DNA of 7,200 nt from Desulfovibrionaceae bacterium (GTDB lineage Bacteria; Desulfobacterota; Desulfovibrionia; Desulfovibrionales; Desulfovibrionaceae): positions 1 through 7,200 of the forward strand of contig JAUNSE010000100.1 of the NCBI GenBank assembly GCA_030539415.1, written 5' to 3'. Each line of letters starts with the position of its first letter. The first letter of the stretch is position 1. Of the stretch, positions 1 to 6,216 are shown one piece after another. Made by a program: the position numbers and the translations under genes. A model generated the notes under the pieces. It had not been told where the DNA came from. It saw only the letters and a list, made by a program, of their open reading frames with translations, and made no database searches.

Positions 1-33
1 GGCGCTCCCGGCCCGAGGACAAAATGATGCGAA

Positions 34-61
34 GGGGGCGCGGCCGTGCCGGCCGCCCCCC
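34..61 (-). terminator. Probable polA transcription terminator (GC hairpin)
   Basis: This is a 12-bp G+C-only hairpin. Bases 34-38 and 40-46 pair with 50-61, with one bulged C at 39 and a TGC triloop. It lies about 87 bases past the polA stop. Read on the minus strand, the stem is followed by a T-enriched but interrupted tract (TTCGCATCATTTTG), so it is a weaker match to an intrinsic terminator than the one at the other end of the window. The plus strand after the stem is C-rich, so two-way activity is doubtful. A smaller hairpin (CGGACCC, GCAA loop, GGG-gt-TCCG) sits at about 114-133, nearer the stop, but lacks a T tract. Confidence 0.45.
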
Positions 62-147
62 CCTTCCGCTGTCTTCCCTGTGTTTCTTCCGCCACGTTCA
101 GGCATCCCTCGCGCGGACCCGCAAGGGGTTCCGCCCGGGGGCCGGGC

Positions 148-2907
148 CTAGTGGGCCTGCCCCCAGTCCCTGCCCATGCCCCAGTCCACCCTGAGCCTGG
201 GTTCGAAGGGCCTTCCGCCGGGGAGGACGGACTCCATGAGCAGCGCCACGCGCGCGCCGGCCTCGGCGGCGTGCACTTCCGGCACCTCCACCACCAGTTC
301 GTCGTGCACCTGCAGCACGAGCCTGGCACCCTGCGCGCGCAGTTCGGCATCGTTCCAGACATCGAGCATGGCCATCTTGATGATGTCGGCGGCCGATCCC
401 TGAATGACCGTGTTCACGGCCTGCCTGCGGGCCAGAGCCTGCTCCTGGGCGTTGTTCGAGCTGATGTTGGGCAGAAGCCTGCGCCGCCCTCCGATGGTGG
501 TCACCCAGCCGTCCCTGCGGGCATCGCTCTCCACGCGCTCGTAGAAGTCCCTGACGCCGGTGAGGCTCGCGAAGTAGCGCTCGATGAAGGCCTTGGCCTC
601 GGTGACCTTGACGCCGGTCTCCCTGGCCAGCTTCTGGGCGCCCATGCCGTAGAGCAGGCCGAAGTTGATGGTCTTGGCGTTGCGGCGCTGGTCCGGGGTC
701 ACCTGCGCGGGCTCGCACTCGTAGATCAGGGCCGCGGTGCGGGCGTGAATGTCCTCGTCCGCGGCAAAGGCCGCGAGCAGGGCCGCATCACGGCTCATGC
801 CGGCCAGCACGCGCAGCTCGATCTGGCTGTAGTCGCAGCTCAGCAGGACGCGCCCCTCGCCGGCCACGAAGCAGGCGCGCATGCGCTTGCCGAGCGCCCC
901 GCGCACGGGAATGTTCTGCAGATTGGGATTGCTGGAGGACAGGCGCCCTGTGGCCGTGGCCTCCTGATTGAAGGTGGTGTGCAGCCGCCCGGCCCCGTCC
1001 GTGAGCCGCGGCAGGGGCTCAAGGTAGGTCGAGCGCATCTTCTCCAGCCTGCGGTAGCGCAGGATGGCGTCCACCACGGGGTGGCCGGCCAGGCTTTCCA
1101 GAGCCTCCTGGCTCGTCGAGGGCAGGCCGCCGCTGGTCCTGCGCGTGGACTTGAGGCCCAGGTGCCGGTAGAGCACGTCCGCGAGCTGCTGGGAGGAGCG
1201 GATGTTGAACTCTCCGTCCGCGCCCTCGTAAATCTGCTGGGTCAGCGTGCTCAGCTCCTGGCGCACCTCGCCCAGAAAGCCCTGGAAGGCGTTCATGTCC
1301 ACGCGCACCCCTTCGGCCTCCATGCCGGCCAGCACGGGCACGAGCGGCAGCTCCAGTCCGTCGTAGAGCCTGTCCAGGCCGTCGCGCGCAAGCTTCGCGC
1401 GCCCCCAGCTCTCGAGAGCCAGGGCCACGCAGCCGGGCCCCCTGCCGTCCACGTCCTCGGGCAGCGAGGCCTGGCCCACAATCTTCTGCCAGGAATAGCC
1501 GGACTCCTCGGGATTGAAGAGATAGGCGGCCAGTCCCAGGTCATGCAGGCCGCCGGCCGGAATGCGGGCCGCGACAGTCTCCCGCCAGGGGCTCGCGCCG
1601 CCCAGCAGGGACTTGGCGTCCGTCACCACGAGCAGCCGGGCCTGCGCGCTCCACGCGGCAAGCCGGGCCATGGCTCCGGCCCAGATGAACTCCCGCGCCT
1701 CCTTCGGGTCCCCGCCCTTCTGCACAGCGCAGCAGCAGGGGCCGGAATCCCCTTCGGGCCAGATGACGGCAAGGCGCGCGTCCGCGCAGTCCGGCAGCTC
1801 CGCCTCGTCCTTCAGCGTGGCAAGCGAGGAGGTGGACCCGCCCCGGACCACGTCGAGCAGGGAGAGCCCCATGGCCGCGCCCAGGCTTTCCTGATCGCGC
1901 GCCTCGGACGCCCTCGCCCGCTTTCCAGCCGTCTTCGCACGGGGCTTCTCCGCCGGCGCGGCGGGCTCCGGCGCGATGTCCGCGCCCGTCTCCTCCCTCT
2001 GTCCGGCACCCTGGGCCGTTTCGCGCCCCAGGGCCATGATTTCGCGCATCACCGCGCGCAGCTCGAACTCCCGCGCCACAGCCAGGGCCGCGTTCACATC
2101 CAGAGGCTTCACATTGAGATCGGCAAGGCCCAGATGCCCGCACTGTTCGGTGGACAGCGTGGTCAGCCTGCGCCAGACGAACATTTCCTCCAGATGGCCG
2201 TCGAGCTTCTTCTGATGCTTGGGGGAAAGCAGTTGGAAGCGGTCGCGTATGGCCTCGAGCCCGGGGAATTCCTTCAGGATCTGCAGAGCCGTCTTGGGGC
2301 CTATGCCGGGCACCCCGGGAATATTGTCCACGGCGTCGCCGGTCAGGGCCTGCAGATCGGGCCACAGGGACAGGGGAATGCCGTTCTCCGCCTCCACGGC
2401 CTCGGCCGTGAAGAGTTTCTCCTCCTTCGTGCCGGGATCCCACATGATGACCCTGGGGCCCAGGCACTGCTTCAGATCCTTGTCCGCGGAGACGATGACC
2501 ACGGGGCAGACCACGGAGTATCTGGCCGCCAGCGAGGCGATGCAGTCGTCCGCCTCGCAGCCGGAGGACTCCTCGTAGTGCAGGCCCAGGGCCTCCACCA
2601 TGCGCCGCACGGGCTCCATCTGGCTGACCAGGGCCTCGGGCGTGGCCGAACGGTTGGCCTTGTACTCGGGGTATATCTCGTGACGGAAGTTCTTGCCGTG
2701 GCCGTCCTTGACGAAGACGAAGCGGGACGGGCGCTCCTGGCGCAGGATGCGGAGCAGGATGCGGGTCACCACCGTGAGGGCGCCGGTCGGAAAGCCGTCC
2801 GAGCGCTGCAGGGTGCTGTTGGCGTAGTAGCCTCTGTACAGATAGGCCGTGCCGTCCATGAGAAAGAGCGGCCTGTCCTGGGGCATGAAGGATTTTGGCA
2901 GTGGCAT
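148..2907 (-). CDS. polA: DNA polymerase I (5' nuclease plus family A polymerase, degenerate proofreading domain)
   Basis: This 919-residue protein (E. coli PolA has 928) removes RNA primers and fills gaps during Okazaki fragment maturation and excision repair. The 5'-nuclease domain (about 12-290) keeps its metal-binding acids: D18 in LMDGT, D68, D120/D121 in CEADD, D142/D144 in SADKD and D191/D194 in TGDAVDN, followed by the helix-hairpin-helix IPGVPGIGPKTA. An Ala/Pro/Lys/Arg-rich linker spans about 293-345. Residues about 350-515 fill the place of the 3'-5' exonuclease domain, but the DxE, N/D and YxxxD acidic motifs are absent. The polymerase domain (about 520-919) is intact: TATGRLSSSNPNLQNIPVR (651-669), motif A CDYSQIE (D692, E697), O-helix RNAKTINFGLLYG (K745, F749, Y753) and motif C VHDE (867-870). 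Phe rather than Tyr at 749 is the usual ddNTP-discriminating form. The ATG at 2907 is preceded by AAAGAGG at 5-base spacing; the next in-frame ATG, at 2886, has no such site. The gene is divergent from the transporter operon. Confidence 0.97.
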   Translation of the reverse strand: MPLPKSFMPQDRPLFLMDGTAYLYRGYYANSTLQRSDGFPTGALTVVTRILLRILRQERPSRFVFVKDGHGKNFRHEIYPEYKANRSATPEALVSQMEPVRRMVEALGLHYEESSGCEADDCIASLAARYSVVCPVVIVSADKDLKQCLGPRVIMWDPGTKEEKLFTAEAVEAENGIPLSLWPDLQALTGDAVDNIPGVPGIGPKTALQILKEFPGLEAIRDRFQLLSPKHQKKLDGHLEEMFVWRRLTTLSTEQCGHLGLADLNVKPLDVNAALAVAREFELRAVMREIMALGRETAQGAGQREETGADIAPEPAAPAEKPRAKTAGKRARASEARDQESLGAAMGLSLLDVVRGGSTSSLATLKDEAELPDCADARLAVIWPEGDSGPCCCAVQKGGDPKEAREFIWAGAMARLAAWSAQARLLVVTDAKSLLGGASPWRETVAARIPAGGLHDLGLAAYLFNPEESGYSWQKIVGQASLPEDVDGRGPGCVALALESWGRAKLARDGLDRLYDGLELPLVPVLAGMEAEGVRVDMNAFQGFLGEVRQELSTLTQQIYEGADGEFNIRSSQQLADVLYRHLGLKSTRRTSGGLPSTSQEALESLAGHPVVDAILRYRRLEKMRSTYLEPLPRLTDGAGRLHTTFNQEATATGRLSSSNPNLQNIPVRGALGKRMRACFVAGEGRVLLSCDYSQIELRVLAGMSRDAALLAAFAADEDIHARTAALIYECEPAQVTPDQRRNAKTINFGLLYGMGAQKLARETGVKVTEAKAFIERYFASLTGVRDFYERVESDARRDGWVTTIGGRRRLLPNISSNNAQEQALARRQAVNTVIQGSAADIIKMAMLDVWNDAELRAQGARLVLQVHDELVVEVPEVHAAEAGARVALLMESVLPGGRPFEPRLRVDWGMGRDWGQAH

Positions 2908-2912
2908 GAAGG

Positions 2913-2919
2913 CCTCTTT
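2913..2919 (-). promoter_or_regulatory. polA ribosome binding site
   Basis: On the minus strand this reads AAAGAGG, with GAGG five bases before the ATG at 2907. It decides the start, because the in-frame ATG seven codons downstream (2886) is preceded by AAAATCCTTC, which has no Shine-Dalgarno match. Confidence 0.7.
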
Positions 2920-3005
2920 GTCAGGTAATGATGCGGGCGGGAGACAGCAGAGCGGCCCGAATGTCCGGGGAAGAGAGCCGCCGCGGGGCCGAATGCGTGC
3001 GGATC

Positions 3006-3034
3006 AGCATAGCTGCCCGGACGATTGGCGGCAA
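3006..3034 (-). promoter_or_regulatory. Candidate polA promoter
   Basis: On the minus strand, TTGCCG (3034-3029, 4 of 6 to the sigma-70 -35 consensus) is separated by exactly 17 bases from TATGCT (3011-3006, 4 of 6 to the -10 consensus). Transcription would start near 2999 and leave a leader of about 90 bases before the polA ATG. The match was found by eye, and motifs of this quality can occur by chance. The correct spacing and the matching promoter facing the other way raise its credibility. Confidence 0.45.
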
Positions 3035-3035
3035 G

Positions 3036-3064
3036 TTGCGTCATTGGCCCCGGAAGGTTATAAC
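3036..3064 (+). promoter_or_regulatory. Candidate promoter of the lipid transporter operon
   Basis: TTGCGT (3036-3041) lies 17 bases upstream of TATAAC (3059-3064, 5 of 6 to the -10 consensus). The predicted start is near 3071, giving a leader of about 140 bases before the GTG at 3211. The -10 lies in an AT-rich island (GGTTATAACA) that stands out in this GC-rich sequence. The -35 box is one base away from the -35 box of the opposing polA promoter. Confidence 0.5.
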
Positions 3065-3070
3065 AGGATC

Positions 3071-3210
3071 TGTGCCTTTCAAAAACCGGGAGGGAACCGG
3101 AACCGCGTAAAACATCCGAGGTTTTCAGCAGGATATGACGGACTTTTCCCTGCCGGCACGTTTTTGTCAACCTGCCCGGACACACCCCGGGCCGCCTGAG
3201 AGCAGAGCCT
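3071..3210 (+). other. Untranslated leader of the transporter operon
   Basis: Nothing here looks coding. Three copies of AACCG(G/C) lie at 3084-3089, 3095-3100 and 3101-3106. An inverted repeat AAAAC-N7-GTTTT spans 3109-3125. A weak GCAGG/CCTGC stem (3128-3132 with 3149-3153) precedes a short T run (3161-3165) but is too far from it to be a normal terminator. I recognise no riboswitch or known operator. Read on the minus strand, 3170-3165 is a perfect TTGACA, but its best -10 at 17-base spacing (AAAAGT) is poor. Confidence 0.35.
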
Positions 3211-4392
3211 GTGAGCACACCCACTACAGACAGCGGCGCCGCGGAAATGAAGCCCGCGGCCCCCGACACCACACCTTCGGTCCTCGTACAGCGTACGGGC
3301 GGCACGCTCTCCGTCACTGTCGGCGGCACCTGGTCGCTTGAAGGGAGCCTGCCCTCAGCGCCCATGAACCGGGCCCGGCGCGAGGCGGAGCGCACGGAGG
3401 CCGGCACGCTTGTCCTGCGCGCGGAAAATCTGGGCGACTGGGACAGCTCCCTGCTGGCCTTCGCCGTTGACCTCGCCGGCGCGGCCCGCCGCCGCGGCAT
3501 CGCCGTGCGGCTGGAGGTGCCGGACTCCCTGTCCAAGCTGATAGCGCTGGCCTTTGCCGTCGAAAGCAAGAAGGGCTCGGAGCGGAGCCGGAAGAAGGAG
3601 TCCTTTCTCGCCGCCTTCGGCGGCGCGGCCCTGGCCATGCCTGCCCGCCTCTCCGACTTCCTCGCCTTCATCGGCGACATCGCCCTGTCCGTGGGACGTC
3701 TCGCGGGCGGACGCTCGGCCATGCGGGGTTCGGACTTCATGGACGCGCTCTACGAATGCGGCATCCGCTCCTTCGGCATCGTGGCCGTCACCAATCTCCT
3801 CTTCGGCCTCATTCTGGCCTTTGTCGGCTCCGTGCAGCTCACCACCTTCGGCGCCCAGGTCTATGTGGCCGGGCTTGTCGGCATAGGCATGCTGCGCGTC
3901 ATGGGCGCGGTCATGGTCGGCATTGTCATGTCCGGCCGCATCGGTGCCTCCTACGCGGCCCTCATCGGCACCATGCAGGTGAACGAGGAGGTGGACGCGC
4001 TGGAGACCATGGGCATAGCGCCCACGGACTTTCTGGTGCTGCCGCGCATGCTGGCGCTGATCATCATGGTCCCGCTTCTGACCGTCTTTGCCGATCTCAT
4101 GGGCATGGTCGGCGGCTTTCTCGTGGGCATCACCATTCTTGATCTCTCGCCGGCCCAGTACGTGCAGTCCACCATCAGCATGGTCAATTTCAAGCACGGC
4201 ATCGCCGGCCTGGTCTACGCCGCCGTCTTCGGCATCGTGATAGCCGTCTTCGGCTGCTATCACGGCATGCGCTGCTCGCGCAGCGCCCAGGGCGTCGGCC
4301 AGGCCACCACCACGGCCGTCGTGCACTCGCTTGTGGGCATCATCGTCTCCACGGCCATCATCACCCTCATCTTCAACGTCCTCAAGTTCTAG
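3211..4392 (+). CDS. mlaE: STAS-MlaE fusion: lipid ABC transporter permease
   Basis: This 393-residue inner-membrane permease belongs to an MCE-type phospholipid transporter. Residues about 24-116 form a STAS-like domain: beta strands around LSVTVGGTW and GTLVLRAENL, then DWDSS (76-80) leading into a helix and a RRRGIAVRLEVPD strand. This corresponds to MlaB, which E. coli encodes separately. Residues about 145-393 are the MlaE family permease. They contain an interfacial helix (about 148-165), membrane segments near 186-208, 216-240, 278-310, 331-350 and 367-390, and the family signature at 242-269 (SGRIGASYAALIGTMQV, then VDALETMG). E. coli MlaE is about 260 residues, so the extra length is the STAS part. 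The GTG start has GAGAG (3198-3202) eight bases upstream. An in-frame ATG at 3247 would drop 12 poorly structured residues and cannot be excluded. The ATPase gene begins two bases after the stop. Confidence 0.9.
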   Translation: MSTPTTDSGAAEMKPAAPDTTPSVLVQRTGGTLSVTVGGTWSLEGSLPSAPMNRARREAERTEAGTLVLRAENLGDWDSSLLAFAVDLAGAARRRGIAVRLEVPDSLSKLIALAFAVESKKGSERSRKKESFLAAFGGAALAMPARLSDFLAFIGDIALSVGRLAGGRSAMRGSDFMDALYECGIRSFGIVAVTNLLFGLILAFVGSVQLTTFGAQVYVAGLVGIGMLRVMGAVMVGIVMSGRIGASYAALIGTMQVNEEVDALETMGIAPTDFLVLPRMLALIIMVPLLTVFADLMGMVGGFLVGITILDLSPAQYVQSTISMVNFKHGIAGLVYAAVFGIVIAVFGCYHGMRCSRSAQGVGQATTTAVVHSLVGIIVSTAIITLIFNVLKF

Positions 4393-4394
4393 CC

Positions 4395-5210
4395 ATGGCC
4401 CAGCAATCGATACAGACACAGCAGCCCGCCCCGGAAGCGGCACCGGAACTCATCGGCGCGAGGAACCTGACTGTCGGCTACGGCAGCTTCACGCTCATGC
4501 GCGACGTCTCCTTCTCCGTGCGCCGCGGGGACATCTTCTTCATCATGGGCGGCTCCGGCTGCGGCAAGTCCACCCTGCTGCGCGTGCTCATGGGGCTCAA
4601 GGAGCCGAGCTCCGGCACCGTGACCTTCCGCGGCAGCCCCTTCTGGCCCGGCAGCCTCGAGGACCGCTACCGGGCGCGCCGCCAGACCGGCGTGCTCTTC
4701 CAGCAGGGCGCCCTGTGGAGCTCCATGACCCTGGCCGAGAACGTGGCCCTGCCCCTCGAGCAGTACACGAGCCTCCCGCCAGAAGAGATACGCAGCCAGG
4801 CCCTGCTCAAGCTGGCCCTCACCGGCCTTGCCGGCTTCGAGGACTACTATCCCTCGGAAATCTCCGGCGGCATGCGCAAGCGCGCGGGCCTTGCCCGCGC
4901 CCTGGCCCTGGACCCGGCCGTGCTCTTTCTGGACGAGCCCTCGGCCGGTCTCGACCCGGTGAGCTCCAAGCTTCTGGACGATCTCATCGTGGAGCTGCGC
5001 GACAGCCTGGGCACGACCTTCGTCATCGTCTCCCACGAGCTGGCCAGCATCTTCGCCATAGCCAGCACCTGCATCTTCCTGGACAATGTCTCCCGCAGCA
5101 TGACTGCCTGCGGCAATCCCCATACGCTGCTCCGCACGCCCGGCACGGATCCCGCCACCATGCGCTTCCTGACCCGGGGCGAGTCGGACGCGGCCGCGGC
5201 CCGGAACTGA
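4395..5210 (+). CDS. mlaF: MlaF-type lipid ABC transporter ATPase
   Basis: This 271-residue cytoplasmic ATPase powers the MCE lipid transporter; two copies should pair with two permeases. All nucleotide-binding motifs are present in order: Walker A GGSGCGKST (52-60), Q-loop LFQQGA (101-106), ABC signature ISGGM (156-160), Walker B VLFLDEP (176-182) with catalytic E181, D-loop SAGLDP (183-188) and switch histidine H214 in IVSHEL. The SGGM signature followed by RKRAGLARAL is characteristic of the MlaF/Mkl subfamily. The length matches the family (about 270). The ATG is two bases past the permease stop and has no clear Shine-Dalgarno sequence, so translation is probably coupled to the permease. 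Confidence 0.93.
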   Translation: MAQQSIQTQQPAPEAAPELIGARNLTVGYGSFTLMRDVSFSVRRGDIFFIMGGSGCGKSTLLRVLMGLKEPSSGTVTFRGSPFWPGSLEDRYRARRQTGVLFQQGALWSSMTLAENVALPLEQYTSLPPEEIRSQALLKLALTGLAGFEDYYPSEISGGMRKRAGLARALALDPAVLFLDEPSAGLDPVSSKLLDDLIVELRDSLGTTFVIVSHELASIFAIASTCIFLDNVSRSMTACGNPHTLLRTPGTDPATMRFLTRGESDAAAARN

Positions 5211-5256
5211 CGTCCGGCCGCGTTCACCCACAGGTCAGCATCCGCGGAGCCTGCCT

Positions 5257-6216
5257 ATGAATCTTCAGAACCACAAGGCCGCTGTCGGCGCCTTCATCCT
5301 GGCGGCCCTGGCCCTGCTTGTCACCGGCATCATCGCCCTGGGCGGCGGCAAGTATCTGGCCAGCGACACGGAATACGTGCTCTACTTCAACAATTCGGTG
5401 ACCGGCCTGAACATCGGCTCGCCGGTCATGCTGCGCGGCGTGAACATCGGCACGGTCACGCGCATCACCCTCATGACCACGGCCAGCAACGGCGGCGTCA
5501 CCACGCCGGTGCACATCCGCATCTACGCCGAGAATCTGACCCTGACCACGGGCGAGCACGTGGACGACGAGACCACGGAGCAGGAAGTCATCCGCGAGAT
5601 GATCAGCAAGGGCCTGCGCGCCCAGCTGCAGACGGCCAGCCTGCTCACCGGCTCGGCCCGCATCCAGCTGGACTTCCATCCCGACACCGCGGCCCGCTTC
5701 CAGTCGCCCAACCCGCTGCTGGAAATCCCCACCATGAACTCGCCCATCTACAATCTGCAGCAGACCCTGAGCAAGCTGCCGGTCGAGGACATCGCGGCCA
5801 GCATGCTGCGCATCCTGAACAAGATTGACGGCTTCGTCACCAGCGGCCAGATCGAGCAGACGCTGACCTCGGTGCGCACGACCTTCGACACCATGAACGG
5901 GCTGCTCAAGGGACTCGAGGAGGCGCCGGCTCAGATCAACGCCATCCTGGCCAGCGTCAACGCCGGCACCAGGCAGACGCCGCAGGCCATGGCCGAACTG
6001 CGCAAGGCCCTGCAGGAATTCACCGAGGCGGTGGAGGAGATACACAGCGTCGCCACCTCGGCCAGGAACATGGTCGACCCGGGCTCGGCCCTGGCAGCCC
6101 AGCTCAACAATCTGATACGCGACGGCGCGGCGGCGGCCCGCTCGCTGCGCAGCTTCGCGGACACGCTCAACCGCAATCCCGAATCCGTTCTCCGCGGCCG
6201 CCAAGGAGCCTACTAG
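5257..6216 (+). CDS. mlaD: MlaD-family MCE protein, single MCE domain with long helical tail
   Basis: This 319-residue protein is anchored in the inner membrane by one N-terminal helix (about 9-30), with the rest in the periplasm. One MCE domain spans about 38-143. It starts YVLYFNNSVTGLNIGSPV and contains MLRGVNIGTV. Its segment at 118-140 (KGLRAQLQTASLLTG, then LDFHP) resembles PqiB-type MCE proteins more than E. coli MlaD. MCE domains form hexameric rings with a hydrophobic pore for lipids, and LQTASLLTG is the likely pore-lining loop. The rest (about 160-319) is predicted mostly helical with heptad-like Leu/Ile spacing and ends in NRNPESVLRG; it may extend the ring into a tube. E. coli MlaD is about 183 residues and lacks this tail. 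The ATG has GGAG (5246-5249) seven bases upstream and lies 46 bases after the ATPase gene. The lipoprotein gene follows with no gap. Confidence 0.9.
   Translation: MNLQNHKAAVGAFILAALALLVTGIIALGGGKYLASDTEYVLYFNNSVTGLNIGSPVMLRGVNIGTVTRITLMTTASNGGVTTPVHIRIYAENLTLTTGEHVDDETTEQEVIREMISKGLRAQLQTASLLTGSARIQLDFHPDTAARFQSPNPLLEIPTMNSPIYNLQQTLSKLPVEDIAASMLRILNKIDGFVTSGQIEQTLTSVRTTFDTMNGLLKGLEEAPAQINAILASVNAGTRQTPQAMAELRKALQEFTEAVEEIHSVATSARNMVDPGSALAAQLNNLIRDGAAAARSLRSFADTLNRNPESVLRGRQGAY
6203..6208 (+). promoter_or_regulatory. Ribosome binding site of the lipoprotein gene
   Basis: AAGGAG lies eight bases before the ATG at 6217 and inside the last codons of the MCE gene. It is the best Shine-Dalgarno match in the operon and fixes the lipoprotein start directly after the MCE stop codon (TAGATG). 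Confidence 0.75.

Noticed and set aside
46..2928. A 960-residue plus-strand open frame covering all of polA.
   Set aside because: It is the codon-aligned antisense of an unmistakable polA. Its translation is low-complexity His/Gly/Ala/Arg-rich with no recognisable domain, and it is open only because polA lacks TTA, CTA and TCA codons.
3128..3165. An attenuator-like hairpin (GCAGG/CCTGC) followed by TTTTT in the transporter leader.
   Set aside because: The stem is only 5 bp with a 16-base loop, and the T run begins seven bases after it, so it does not fit an intrinsic terminator.
3142..3170. A perfect minus-strand TTGACA at 3170-3165 as the polA promoter.
   Set aside because: At 17-base spacing the -10 is AAAAGT (3 of 6), and neighbouring spacings are no better. 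The TTGCCG/TATGCT pair nearer polA fits better overall.
2849..3199. Plus-strand frames in the divergent intergenic region (2849-3199, 2928-3110, 3135-3341).
   Set aside because: They have no ribosome binding site or recognisable product, and they overlap the 5' ends of polA or the permease gene or the promoter elements.
2766..3740. A 324-residue minus-strand frame spanning the intergenic region and overlapping both polA and the permease gene.
   Set aside because: It overlaps the starts of two solid genes, is Arg/Ser/Ala-rich without a domain, and would cover both candidate promoters.
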